From: SKPS01 sp964469215
GTDB taxonomy: Bacteria > Bacteroidota > Bacteroidia > Bacteroidales > SKPS01
Length of the DNA stretch: 64,000 bases
Direction of reading: 5' to 3'
Assembly: GCA_964469215.1 (NCBI GenBank)
Contig: CAYXYB010000008.1
Location: forward strand, 41,982-105,981
The position numbers and the translations under genes are program-made. Below the pieces are notes generated by a model. The model did not search any database, had not been told where the DNA came from, and saw only the letters and a list, made by a program, of their open reading frames with translations. Below are positions 9,090-17,790 of the stretch, piece by piece; the first letter of the stretch is position 1, and the number at the start of each line of letters is the position of its first letter.

Positions 9090-9803
9090 TTATTCAGCCT
9101 TCTCCTCTTCTTCCTTATCTAAAGCAGTTGATTCTTCTGAAGATGAATCTGTCTTTTCAGTTTCAGCCTCAGCCTCAACCTCAGCTTCAACCTCAACCTC
9201 AACCTCAACCTCAACCTCAGCATCAAGCTCAACCTCAGCCTCAACCTCAGCCTCAACCTCAACCTCAGCCTCAACCTCAGCCTCAACCTCAACCTCAACC
9301 TCAACCTCAACCTCAACATCAGCCTGTTTTTCGGCTGCGAATTTCGCTGCGCGTTTGACAGCAACTCTGGCTGCAATTTCTTCGTTAACCTTTATCTCCT
9401 GTTCAAAGGCTTTTTTCTTGCCGGCTTTCTTTTCCAGCTCGTGTTGTTTGGCTGCACTTAATATAGATTCCTCCTTTTTGGCTTTCCAGTCAAGGAATTT
9501 TTCTTCTGCCTGCTCAGCAGTCAGTGCTCCCTTACCAACACCTTTCAACAGATGGTTCTTGTAAAGGATTCCCTTGTATGAAAGTATAGCGCGTGCAGTA
9601 TCGGTTGGCTGAGCACCTTTCTGGAGCCACTGCAGTGCTCTTTCGAAATCAATCTCTATGACTGCCGGTTTGACAAGAGGATTGTAAGTGCCAATCTTTT
9701 CAATAAACCTTCCATCACGTGGTGCACGACCATCCGCAATAATAATGTGGTAAAAGGGTTGTCCCTTTTTCCCTTTTCTCTGTAATCTGATTTTTGTTGG
9801 CAT
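9090..9803 (-). CDS. rpsP: 30S ribosomal protein S16 with a long hexanucleotide-encoded acidic tail
   Basis: The first 80 or so residues are a normal S16 (M-P-T-K-I-R-L-Q-R-K-G-K-K-G-Q-P-F-Y-H-I-I, then A-P-R-D-G-R-F-I-E-K-I-G-T-Y-N-P). Bacteroidota S16 is often extended by a helical Lys/Glu/Ala-rich part, seen here at about 80-160. Beyond that, residues about 160-213 are almost pure E-V/E-A dipeptides, encoded by about 27 copies of a 6-bp unit, ending in a Ser/Glu-rich tail (237 residues in all; minimal S16 has about 80). The tail should be flexible and strongly negative at the ribosome surface. First gene of the rpsP-rimM-trmN6 cluster. Confidence 0.92.
   Translation of the reverse strand: MPTKIRLQRKGKKGQPFYHIIIADGRAPRDGRFIEKIGTYNPLVKPAVIEIDFERALQWLQKGAQPTDTARAILSYKGILYKNHLLKGVGKGALTAEQAEEKFLDWKAKKEESILSAAKQHELEKKAGKKKAFEQEIKVNEEIAARVAVKRAAKFAAEKQADVEVEVEVEVEVEAEVEAEVEVEAEVEAEVELDAEVEVEVEVEVEAEVEAEAETEKTDSSSEESTALDKEEEEKAE
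9164..9325 (-). repeat. Hexanucleotide tandem repeat inside rpsP
   Basis: About 27 head-to-tail copies of a 6-bp unit, mostly CTCAAC or CTCAGC on the plus strand, encoding Glu-Val or Glu-Ala on the minus strand. Because the unit is a multiple of three, gain or loss of copies changes tail length without breaking the gene. The same hexamer recurs in a short run at 56838-56862. Confidence 0.9.
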
Positions 9804-9849
9804 ACCTGATAAATTTGTTTGGTAATAATTCTCCCATTTAATGGGGGTG

Positions 9850-9882
9850 CAAATATCATCTTTTTTTTCGAATAAATAGCAA
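9850..9882 (-). promoter_or_regulatory. Probable promoter of the rpsP operon
   Basis: Reading the minus strand, TTG (9880-9882) and GATATTTG (9850-9857, one base off TAnnTTTG) are 22 bp apart and point at rpsP, whose ATG is 47 bp further on. Confidence 0.4.
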
Positions 9883-10042
9883 CATTATCAGAAATGATTC
9901 AGAATCCTTTTCCTTTATCTTTTGCAGGAAGTCCGAAAACTGATTTCTTTGGTTTTATGTGCTGTTATTTATAATTTTGTAAAATCTCAATGAATATTTG
10001 ATTCATGAGTCATTAATAATTAGCTCAATCAGCAATTAACTT

Positions 10043-10072
10043 TTTGCATCATTGAAAAAATGTTTACCTTGT
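10043..10072 (+). promoter_or_regulatory. Probable promoter of the BNR protein gene
   Basis: TTTG (10043-10046) and TACCTTGT (10065-10072) are separated by 18 bp, close to the Bacteroidota -33/-7 pattern. The gap from rpsP (9804-10121, 318 bp) holds this promoter and the rpsP promoter; otherwise I see only AT-rich sequence. Confidence 0.45.
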
Positions 10073-10121
10073 ACCCCCAAAAATTAAAGAAACGATTTCA
10101 AAAATAACATATCTTATTAGT

Positions 10122-13037
10122 ATGAAAAACAGAACCTTATTATTAAGCCTATCGGTATTGCCATTGGCAGTTTTGTTGGCATTTTTCCTGTTTCCGGCAG
10201 AAAAGCAGCGGGAATACACACCACGGAGTATGACCTTAAGCCAGTCGATTGGTGGATCTGTTGAATTCTGGCGTATGATCAGACACAATCAGATCACCGG
10301 AGAGGTTGATCCTGCTGATATAGAGCAGGCTCTTATGCAGTTGAAGTCTCTGGATAAGGCTAAAGGATCTTCATGGGATTGGGAAGAGATGGGGCCGGAT
10401 AATCTTGGAGGACGAACCAGGGCAATCATTTTCGACAGGAATAATCCTGCTATCATGTATGCTGGTGCTGTAAGCGGTGGCCTCTGGAAAACCACAACAA
10501 ATGGAAGCAGTTGGGTACAGGTACCCGGATTTTCTCAAAGTATGGTAGTTTCATGTATCACCCAGGCGCCTAATGGTGATTTATATGTAGGTACCGGTGA
10601 GGCTTTGTTGAGGCCTTATTGGGGTATGTATGGAACTGGCAGTTCAGGATTTGAAGGAGGAGGGATTTATAAAGCTGATGCAGGAACCGATTCTTTCAGA
10701 TTGCTTTCAGCTACTTCTACGTGGAAGTTCATTAATGAGATAGAGGCTCATCCTACCAATGGAAATATTTATGCAGCCACCAACAATGGCCTTAGAATAT
10801 CAGGTGATGGTGGAACTACCTGGTCCTTGCCCACACTTACCCCAAGCACCTCGAACATAAACTCACACGATGTTGATATTGCATCTGACGGAACCATCCT
10901 TGCCGTAATTAACAAAAACTGCTATATCTCATCCAGTCCTACTGAATTCACAAGGATATCAGGCACAACATCAACTCTGCCACAGGCAGGCGTACGTATG
11001 GAGATGGCAATTGCGCCCTCTGACCCTAACTATTTGTACGCTAGTCTTGTAGGTAACAATGAAAGCACCCAGGGTGTTTACCGCTCTACTGATAAAGGAA
11101 CAACCTGGACACAGATTGCCCCGGCTGCCTCAACTTCATTCAATATTCATGGAGGTCAGGGTATGTATAACAATACGATTGCAGTTTACCCCAATAACAA
11201 AAACAGAATACTTGTTGGTGGTATTGATATCTGGTCATGGGAGCAGGGTGGAACATGGACACAAATAACATCCAGTGATTTTCTGACAACTTATCCCTTT
11301 TATGTCCATGCAGACATCCATGAGTTCGTTTTTCATCCTAACAACCCGGATATAATTTTTGTTGGTTGTGATGGAGGTATCCATCGCTCACTTGATGGTG
11401 GTTATACATGGACATCTATGAACAAGAATTACAGCACAATACAGTTTTTTGCAATAACCTCAAGCGGATCGGGCCAGGTACTGGGAGGCACTCAGGATAA
11501 CAGCAATCAGTTTATCGACTTCAAGGGGAATACTCCAAGAGCTGCCAGAACCGTATTTTCAGGTGACGGTGGATATGCTGCCATCAGTCAGTTCACCGCG
11601 CAGGTCAATAAGAAGAGCATTCATGAAGCTATATTCGTTACCGCCCAATATGGAGCTGTGGGAAGAAGTGCATTAGCCGGTGCCTCAGGAACCTGGCAGG
11701 GTGCCGGAACCTCTGCAGATCCTGCTTTCTTCAGCGCACGTATGCTCACCGAAGGAGCTCCAGGGAATGCAAGCAATCCCTGGTCGAGTTTTGTAACTCC
11801 GTTAGCATTGTGGGAAACTATACATGCTTATGATTCACAGGACAGCATTGAGTTTGTTGCAGACACTAACTACCTCGCAGGTGAAATTATCACTCTCAGG
11901 GCTCCTCAACATGGCTATCCTTTCCGCCATACTCTGCTTGCAGGTTTAAACAAAGGTGACACCATGAAGATTCAGAACCCTATTCAGAGCATGTTTATTC
12001 TTGCTGGCAGAAGATCATTATGGATAACAAGGGAACCACACAATTTTAGCGGAACCCCGCAATGGTATAAACTTGGCGAAATACCATCCTCAAATATAAA
12101 TACTTTTACCATCTCCAATGATGGTGATCATATTTTTGTAGGTTCAGCAGGGGGAACTGTTTACAGATTTTCGAATATACGGCAGGCATACGACTCATTA
12201 AGTACCGATATGGGAACAACTGCTAATCCTAATGCATCACAAGTTGTAACAATGGCATCAATTGCCAGCCACCCCGGCAGAACAGTGACATCCATAGCCG
12301 TTGATCCTGCCAATAACAATCATGTGGTTTATACCCTAGGAAATTATGGCAATGCAAACTATGTATACAGGTCAGCGAATGCTACAACAGCCTCACCTAC
12401 ATTTGAATCGAAACAGGGTGGACTTCCCACTTTCCCGGTTTATTCAGCTCTGATCCCGATGAATGCACCGAACACTCTCATGGTCGGAACCGAATTTGGG
12501 GCTTTTGTTACTACGAATCTGAACCTGTCAAATCCAACCTGGACAGAGATAAACACTGAAATGGGACGTGTTCCGATACTTATGCTTCACCAGCAGACAC
12601 ATTATTTCCCTTATGACACTGTTTCTTTGAAAGATGGACACCAGATAATTCTGATTGAATATCCTGAAACAAAAAATTATGGGGGAATATATGCCGGAAC
12701 TCATGGCAGGGGTGCATTCAGAAACCTCTCATATGTAACTACCGGTATTGAAAAACCTGTGGTCAATAAGCCCGGAACTTTCCGTTCACAACTGCTTGTG
12801 TATCCGAATCCTGTAGAATCTAACGCTACAGCCGTTGTTAATCTTGGCTCATCTCAGCGCGCACAGGTAACAGTATATGATATCACCGGAAAAGTTGTGG
12901 CTACAATTAACCCCGGGTTGCTGAAGTCAGGCAGGAATGAGATCAGCCTCGAACTTGGCCACCTTAAACGGGGTAATTACATAGTACAGGTAGTTGCCGG
13001 CGGTGAAAGCAAATCAACCAAGATCATAAAAAGATAA
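10122..13037 (+). CDS. Large secreted BNR/sortilin-type beta-propeller protein with T9SS sorting domain
   Basis: A protein of 971 residues. An N-terminal hydrophobic export segment (LLLSLSVLPLAVLLAFFLFP) precedes a beta-propeller region with repeated Asp-box/BNR motifs (S-x-D-G/K-G-x-T-W: D-G-G-T-T-W near 228, D-K-G-T-T-W near 328, D-G-G-Y-T-W near 427), the VPS10/sortilin-like fold also seen in sialidases and xyloglucanases. The last 80 residues form a Por secretion (type A) domain: V-Y-P-N-P-V-E-S, then G-N-Y-I-V-Q-V and a K-I-I-K-R end. It should cross the outer membrane by T9SS and be anchored or released. No catalytic residues of a glycosidase can be assigned with confidence. It is related in plan to the gene at 15078-17630 and ends in a strong terminator. 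Confidence 0.85.
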   Translation: MKNRTLLLSLSVLPLAVLLAFFLFPAEKQREYTPRSMTLSQSIGGSVEFWRMIRHNQITGEVDPADIEQALMQLKSLDKAKGSSWDWEEMGPDNLGGRTRAIIFDRNNPAIMYAGAVSGGLWKTTTNGSSWVQVPGFSQSMVVSCITQAPNGDLYVGTGEALLRPYWGMYGTGSSGFEGGGIYKADAGTDSFRLLSATSTWKFINEIEAHPTNGNIYAATNNGLRISGDGGTTWSLPTLTPSTSNINSHDVDIASDGTILAVINKNCYISSSPTEFTRISGTTSTLPQAGVRMEMAIAPSDPNYLYASLVGNNESTQGVYRSTDKGTTWTQIAPAASTSFNIHGGQGMYNNTIAVYPNNKNRILVGGIDIWSWEQGGTWTQITSSDFLTTYPFYVHADIHEFVFHPNNPDIIFVGCDGGIHRSLDGGYTWTSMNKNYSTIQFFAITSSGSGQVLGGTQDNSNQFIDFKGNTPRAARTVFSGDGGYAAISQFTAQVNKKSIHEAIFVTAQYGAVGRSALAGASGTWQGAGTSADPAFFSARMLTEGAPGNASNPWSSFVTPLALWETIHAYDSQDSIEFVADTNYLAGEIITLRAPQHGYPFRHTLLAGLNKGDTMKIQNPIQSMFILAGRRSLWITREPHNFSGTPQWYKLGEIPSSNINTFTISNDGDHIFVGSAGGTVYRFSNIRQAYDSLSTDMGTTANPNASQVVTMASIASHPGRTVTSIAVDPANNNHVVYTLGNYGNANYVYRSANATTASPTFESKQGGLPTFPVYSALIPMNAPNTLMVGTEFGAFVTTNLNLSNPTWTEINTEMGRVPILMLHQQTHYFPYDTVSLKDGHQIILIEYPETKNYGGIYAGTHGRGAFRNLSYVTTGIEKPVVNKPGTFRSQLLVYPNPVESNATAVVNLGSSQRAQVTVYDITGKVVATINPGLLKSGRNEISLELGHLKRGNYIVQVVAGGESKSTKIIKR

Positions 13038-13062
13038 ATTTCATTCAGGTAATTAACTCCGG

Positions 13063-13116
13063 AAACGGCTGCTTAATGTCAGACTTTTGATAACAGGCAG
13101 CCGTTTATTTTTTTTA
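13063..13116 (+). terminator. Intrinsic terminator after the BNR protein gene
   Basis: Ten-base arms AAACGGCTGC (13063-13072) and GCAGCCGTTT (13097-13106) enclose a 24-base loop and are followed by a run of ten T residues after one A. Confidence 0.85.
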
Positions 13117-13195
13117 TTAAATTCTTCCGGACAATGGATGATATTATTTATCAATTGGTAAATGGATATAAGTGTGGTTATATAATTCATCCGGT

Positions 13196-13843
13196 TTATT
13201 TTATCCTTATCAGCGACAATCCGTCACGAACCGGTATTATTACCTGTTCAGTTCCCGGATCATCAGCAACAATTTTGTTGAATGTCTGTATTCCAAGAGT
13301 GTCTTTATCCGACTTGTCGGGTTCAGATATAACCTTACCATCCCATAGCACATTGTCTGCAATAATTAATGCTCCGGACAACAGATGTTGCCTGAGTAAA
13401 CGGTAATAATCAGGGTATTCGGCTTTATCAGCATCAATAAACACCAGGTCAAAATTGATCTCTGATGCAAGAACAGGTATTACTTCCAATGCTTTTCCGA
13501 CATGAAGTCTGATGCGGTTTTCCATTCCGGCTCTTTTGATCCACTTTTGAATACGGGATTCAAATTCGGCATTCATCTCAATGGTGTGAACAACTCCACC
13601 GGGTTTTAATCCCTCTGCAAGGCACATTGCGCTATAACCAGTAAATGTACCTATCTCCAGAATGTGTAAAGGTGCGGCAACCTTGCTGAGCATCGCAAGC
13701 AAACGGCCTTGATGATGTCCCGATAACATCTGAGGGTACAGCATCTCAATATTGGTATTTCTGTTCAGCTCCCGTAGCAGAACAGGTTCTGCATCGGAAT
13801 ATTCTGCAGCATAAGTGTAGATGGATTGATCATGCTTTATCAT
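13196..13843 (-). CDS. O-methyltransferase, class I SAM-dependent (Methyltransf_3/COMT-like)
   Basis: A protein of 215 residues with the complete small O-methyltransferase signature: the SAM-binding loop I-L-E-I-G-T-F-T-G-Y-S-A-M-C-L-A, the acidic V-H-T-I-E-M-N, the metal-binding F-I-D-A-D-K-A-E-Y, and I-A-D-N-V-L-W-D-G. These enzymes methylate catechol-type hydroxyls or tRNA hydroxyuridine (TrmR/YrrM group); the substrate here cannot be read. The start overlaps the upstream M16 peptidase gene by 14 bp, so it is probably translated from the same mRNA. Confidence 0.88.
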   Translation of the reverse strand: MIKHDQSIYTYAAEYSDAEPVLLRELNRNTNIEMLYPQMLSGHHQGRLLAMLSKVAAPLHILEIGTFTGYSAMCLAEGLKPGGVVHTIEMNAEFESRIQKWIKRAGMENRIRLHVGKALEVIPVLASEINFDLVFIDADKAEYPDYYRLLRQHLLSGALIIADNVLWDGKVISEPDKSDKDTLGIQTFNKIVADDPGTEQVIIPVRDGLSLIRIK

Positions 13844-15071
13844 TATTGCCTGCCTTGTATATTAATGTTGAAAAATTCTCCGGCCTTAAGATATCTCTTG
13901 CTGTATCCAGAAGGTCTGATGCTGTTATACTTTCAATTTTTGCAATGATTTCATCGGGAGATTCAACTTTGTTCTGATATAATAAACGTTTTCCTATCGA
14001 TAACATCTCGCCCGGTTTAGACTCAAATGCCAGAGCAAGCTGGCCTGAAAGCTGCTTTTTTGCGCGATGGAGCTGTAAAATCCCCAATGGCTTAATGGTC
14101 AAATAATTCAACTCTTTGAAAACGCATTCTATCGCAGCATCAGCATGTTCTGAGGCAGTACCCAGATAAATACTGAAATAACCTGAATCAGAAAAGGGTT
14201 GATAATTTGATTCGACATGATAAGTAAGTCCTTTTCGTTCCCTCAGGGAAAGATTTAACCTGCTGTTTGAACCGGGCCCGCCAATAATGTTGTTCAACAG
14301 GTGAAGTGATGTTGCTCCGGGATGGCCAATAGGATAAGCTATGGTGCCTGTGATCGCATTAGTCTGAAAATTTACCGTGTCTGATACTTTATGATTGGCT
14401 TTATATTCTGCGAATGGTAATCTGTTTCTGGCAGGAGCTTTTTCGGGAATTGACGAAAAGTAACGAAATAAAACAGATTTGAGTCTATCGGGACTTACAC
14501 TGCCCGTATATGCGATAACCATCTCACAGGCACTGTAATTTCGCCGGATAAAACTTATAATCTGTTTCCTGGTTATCCCTTTCACTGATTCCGGAGTGCC
14601 GAGAATATTTCTGCCAAGAGGGTGGCCGGTATATATCATCTCTTCAAAATCGTCAAAGATCGATTCAGAAGGAGAATCCTTGTAAGTATTTATCTCATCG
14701 AAAATGATCCCCTTTTCTTTTTCTATCTCTTTGGCAGGGAATACCGAGTTCATTATTATGTCTGCAAAGAGTTCGGCTGCACGCGATTCATACCCTTTGA
14801 GGAATGATGCATAAAGGCAGGTATACTCTTTTGTTGTAAAGGCATTCATATCTCCGCCCACATTATCGAGGCGATTGAGGATATGATATGCTTTTCGATG
14901 CGTTGTGCCTTTGAAGGCCATATGCTCAATGAAATGAGCTATTCCCTGTTCATGGATTTTTTCATCCCGTGAACCTGTGTTCAGATAAATGCCAAGATGT
15001 GATACCCTGGAGAATGACGGGCTGTGTATAACCCTGATGCCGTTTGGCAGGTCACGGTATTGATAGCTCAT
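13830..15071 (-). CDS. M16 family zinc peptidase (processing-protease type)
   Basis: A protein of 413 residues with the inverted zinc site H-F-I-E-H (46-50) and a downstream glutamate in the E-K-E-K-G-I-I-F-D-E-I region, the pattern of the PqqL/mitochondrial processing peptidase beta family. The second M16 half (from about 175) has the usual R-x-G-L-T-Y-H-V pattern. There is no signal peptide, so it should be cytoplasmic. It lies 6 bp after the secreted BNR protein and overlaps the O-methyltransferase gene, giving a three-gene minus-strand operon. Many Bacteroidota carry one such gene with a methyltransferase nearby; the target peptide is unknown. Confidence 0.9.
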   Translation of the reverse strand: MSYQYRDLPNGIRVIHSPSFSRVSHLGIYLNTGSRDEKIHEQGIAHFIEHMAFKGTTHRKAYHILNRLDNVGGDMNAFTTKEYTCLYASFLKGYESRAAELFADIIMNSVFPAKEIEKEKGIIFDEINTYKDSPSESIFDDFEEMIYTGHPLGRNILGTPESVKGITRKQIISFIRRNYSACEMVIAYTGSVSPDRLKSVLFRYFSSIPEKAPARNRLPFAEYKANHKVSDTVNFQTNAITGTIAYPIGHPGATSLHLLNNIIGGPGSNSRLNLSLRERKGLTYHVESNYQPFSDSGYFSIYLGTASEHADAAIECVFKELNYLTIKPLGILQLHRAKKQLSGQLALAFESKPGEMLSIGKRLLYQNKVESPDEIIAKIESITASDLLDTARDILRPENFSTLIYKAGNNDKA

Positions 15072-15077
15072 AGGGCA

Positions 15078-17630
15078 TCAATGTCGGATTATGATTTTTC
15101 CCGAGGTTATGCTTCCGTCTTGTAATTGGATCATTATCAAATATATTCCCTGAGGAATCTTTTCGTCGTTTTCAATATTCAGAATATTTCCGGGAATTTT
15201 ATTCTCCGGATTATCCCATCTTCTTATAATATTGCCAGCCGGTGAAATAATGCTTATTGCACTTATTTTCTTATCCTTATTGTTCAGAGATATGGTAAAA
15301 TTTCCGTCGGAGGGGTTCGGAAAAACATTGAATTCCGATTTTGTGCCGGGATGGATCTCGTTTACCTGATTCAGCCAGGTATAGGTATCGCTCCACCATA
15401 TTCCCCTCCCGTAGGTAGCTGCAACCAGTCTGTGACTGTCGTAATGTATTTCAAGTTCTGCAATTTTAACATTTGGAAGTCCCTGAAAGAAGTTTACCCA
15501 ATCGGTAAGAGTACTGTCACGGTAGAATACGCCGACGTCCATTCCCACATAGAGCCCGCCATTTGAGCCTTTCTCGTGAATAATGCAATTTGCCGGCAAA
15601 TTAGGTAACGACCCCGAAATATTTGTCCATGAGCTGCCACCATTGGTTGTCATGAACACCTTTTTACCGCTGTAAAAGCCCGATAGTGTCACATAAACCA
15701 CTAGAGGGTTACTGTGATTTACGGCAATATAGGTGATTGGATATGAAGGCAGGTTGTTATTGATCTGCACCCACGACTGTCCGCTGTTGTTAGTACGGTA
15801 GATTCTGTTATAGGTAGCAGCGTAAATATAGTTTGGATTTGAATGCGAATAGGCCAGAGATCTGAATTTGTCATAGTATCCCGTCGAAGTAAAGCTTGTC
15901 AAAGGCACCCAGGAGCTTCCGTAATTTGTAGACCGCCAGAGATTATCATATCCTGCAATCAAAGTGCTGTGATTTGTAGGATGCATAATATAGGGTGTTA
16001 TCCATGAGCCCTCTTCTCCAATATCATCAGATATATTGTTCCAGTGGTTGCCACCGTTATATGACCTTGAGATTCTGCCATACTGCATCTCGCCGTACAT
16101 ATAACTCGAATTTGTATGGCTTACGATACACTCCATGCCGTCGCCACCCAACATATGTTTCCATGTGTTGTTTATAAGGAGATGTGTTCCGTTATCCTGC
16201 CAACCTCCAATAACCATTGAATAATCCTGTTTTGACAGACCTATACGGTAAACCTGGCCTATAGCAAGGCCGCTACTGATAGCCTGAAAGCTGGATCCGC
16301 TGTTGGAGGTGACGTCAATACCACCGTCGGAGCAAACATAAAGTGCTCCGGTAATAGGGTGATAATCCATGTAATGTATGTCGGCATGTACATAAGGCAG
16401 GCCTTCATCACCATACCAGTGTGCTCTTATTTGCCAGGAAGAACCACCGTTAATGCTTCTCCAGATATTAACACTGGCAACAAAGATTTCATTCTTGTTA
16501 ACAGGCGACACTGCGACTCCCAGACAGTACCAGGCAATCCCACTGCTGCTTGAGCCATCGGTGGCATATCCAAGAATATTTGGTGATCCCGACATCCTGG
16601 TAAAGTTGCTGCCTCCGTCTGTTGACCTGTAAAGTCCTTCAAAACCCGAATCGCTGCTTTTTACAGTTATGACATAAACATAATCAGGGTCAGCATTAGT
16701 AACCGCCAGCTTTGCGCGACCAATCTGATCGACTGATGGTATGTTCAGCGACAAAAATGATCCGCCGTTATCAACAGACCTTATGAATTTATTATTTAAA
16801 ATGGCATATATAACAGCAGGATTACCGGGTTTGAAAGCAATATCACTGGTTGACCCTGGCCGGATCTGGTTCCAGTTCGACCCGCCATTGGTGCTTTTAT
16901 AGATACCTAAAGTTGTTGCTGCATAAAGAGTGTTGGGGTCTGAAGGGTGGATTATAAGCCTTGATATCCTGCGCTGATCCGTAACAGGCCAGCTAAGTCC
17001 TGTGGTGTTCCATGTGTTGCCACCATCGAAGGACTTAAGGACACCCACAGAATATGTGTCACTGGCGTTAAAATCTCCGGTTGCAGCGTAAATAATGTCG
17101 GGATTCTGATAATCAACCACAATGGAGGATATTCCCAGACTGGCAATATTATCTGCCATAGGATGCCAGTAAGCACCTGAAGTTGTTGTTTTCCATACAC
17201 CTCCGGAAGCTGCTCCGGCCCACATGATTGATGACTGTGTTGGGTGAAAAGCAATGCAGTTGATCCTGCCCATACCCGGGCTGTTTACAGGTGTAACAAA
17301 CGGTCCCAACGGAAGCCAGTTGGCCGATGGAGAAAATTTGCCCCCTGATGCCTCCTCTTTCATGAGCCGGTTGTACTCCACCCAGGTGCCATCAGGACGG
17401 GGATGGCGCCCCAGTTCATCTACCCTGGAGTCAAGAAAGTATGAGATCCTGTCGAACTGCTTCCGTCCCGGAATACGTTCGCTCTTATCCATTGTGTCGA
17501 TATATTGTTCAAACGCCTTCCTCGCCTCATGAAAATTGAAAGCTGAATCGGTAAGCATATCAACCCATGTTTGAGCCTGAAGCGATATCAGGCTTCCTGA
17601 CAATGCTAAAACTATAAAAACTAACCTCAT
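15078..17630 (-). CDS. Large secreted BNR/sortilin-type beta-propeller protein with T9SS sorting domain
   Basis: I start at the ATG at 17630, which opens a signal peptide (MRLVFIVLALSGSLISLQAQ). The frame continues to 17702 but the extra residues are not a signal. The 850-residue product has at least eight Asp-box/BNR units (S-x-N/D-G-G-S-x-W/F, such as F-D-G-G-N-T-W, T-N-G-G-S-N-W, I-N-G-G-S-S-W, T-N-G-G-S-S-W) forming one or two propellers, and a C-terminal T9SS type A domain (V-F-P-N-P-S-D-G, then G-I-Y-L-I-M-I and K-I-I-I-R-H). It is probably exported to the cell surface. It leads an operon with the M16 peptidase and O-methyltransferase. Similar in architecture to the gene at 10122-13037, but the sequence repeats differ enough that recent duplication is unlikely. 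Confidence 0.87.
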   Translation of the reverse strand: MRLVFIVLALSGSLISLQAQTWVDMLTDSAFNFHEARKAFEQYIDTMDKSERIPGRKQFDRISYFLDSRVDELGRHPRPDGTWVEYNRLMKEEASGGKFSPSANWLPLGPFVTPVNSPGMGRINCIAFHPTQSSIMWAGAASGGVWKTTTSGAYWHPMADNIASLGISSIVVDYQNPDIIYAATGDFNASDTYSVGVLKSFDGGNTWNTTGLSWPVTDQRRISRLIIHPSDPNTLYAATTLGIYKSTNGGSNWNQIRPGSTSDIAFKPGNPAVIYAILNNKFIRSVDNGGSFLSLNIPSVDQIGRAKLAVTNADPDYVYVITVKSSDSGFEGLYRSTDGGSNFTRMSGSPNILGYATDGSSSSGIAWYCLGVAVSPVNKNEIFVASVNIWRSINGGSSWQIRAHWYGDEGLPYVHADIHYMDYHPITGALYVCSDGGIDVTSNSGSSFQAISSGLAIGQVYRIGLSKQDYSMVIGGWQDNGTHLLINNTWKHMLGGDGMECIVSHTNSSYMYGEMQYGRISRSYNGGNHWNNISDDIGEEGSWITPYIMHPTNHSTLIAGYDNLWRSTNYGSSWVPLTSFTSTGYYDKFRSLAYSHSNPNYIYAATYNRIYRTNNSGQSWVQINNNLPSYPITYIAVNHSNPLVVYVTLSGFYSGKKVFMTTNGGSSWTNISGSLPNLPANCIIHEKGSNGGLYVGMDVGVFYRDSTLTDWVNFFQGLPNVKIAELEIHYDSHRLVAATYGRGIWWSDTYTWLNQVNEIHPGTKSEFNVFPNPSDGNFTISLNNKDKKISAISIISPAGNIIRRWDNPENKIPGNILNIENDEKIPQGIYLIMIQLQDGSITSGKIIIRH

Positions 17631-17649
17631 CAAATATAAATTTTGATGG

Positions 17650-17680
17650 CAAAAATAGTGATTTTTCACAAGACGGGCAA
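17650..17680 (-). promoter_or_regulatory. Promoter of the BNR-M16-methyltransferase operon
   Basis: On the minus strand TTG (17678-17680) and a perfect TATTTTTG (17650-17657) are 20 bp apart, the Bacteroidota consensus. The start codon follows 19 bp after the -7 box, so the leader is short. Confidence 0.6.
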
Positions 17681-17755
17681 CCAATAACATATCCGGTAAC
17701 ATCTTCCGTGGTCTATCTGCGGAAAAAGTTCGTATCTTTATCCGGAATTTCTAAA

Positions 17756-17776
17756 CCATTAACCATTAACCATTAA
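17756..17776 (+). repeat. Three tandem CCATTAA heptamers in a 5' leader
   Basis: Three perfect copies of CCATTAA end 14 bp before the GTG start of the next gene. Similar loose heptamers (GAGTTAT, AAGTTAT) occur at 33923-33951 and near 22045. Confidence 0.8.
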
Positions 17777-17790
17777 CAACCATACCAACC

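Noticed and set aside
9128..9358. Gln-Pro-rich or Leu-Arg-rich ORFs over 9119-9376
   Set aside because: They are other-frame shadows of the hexanucleotide repeat in rpsP.
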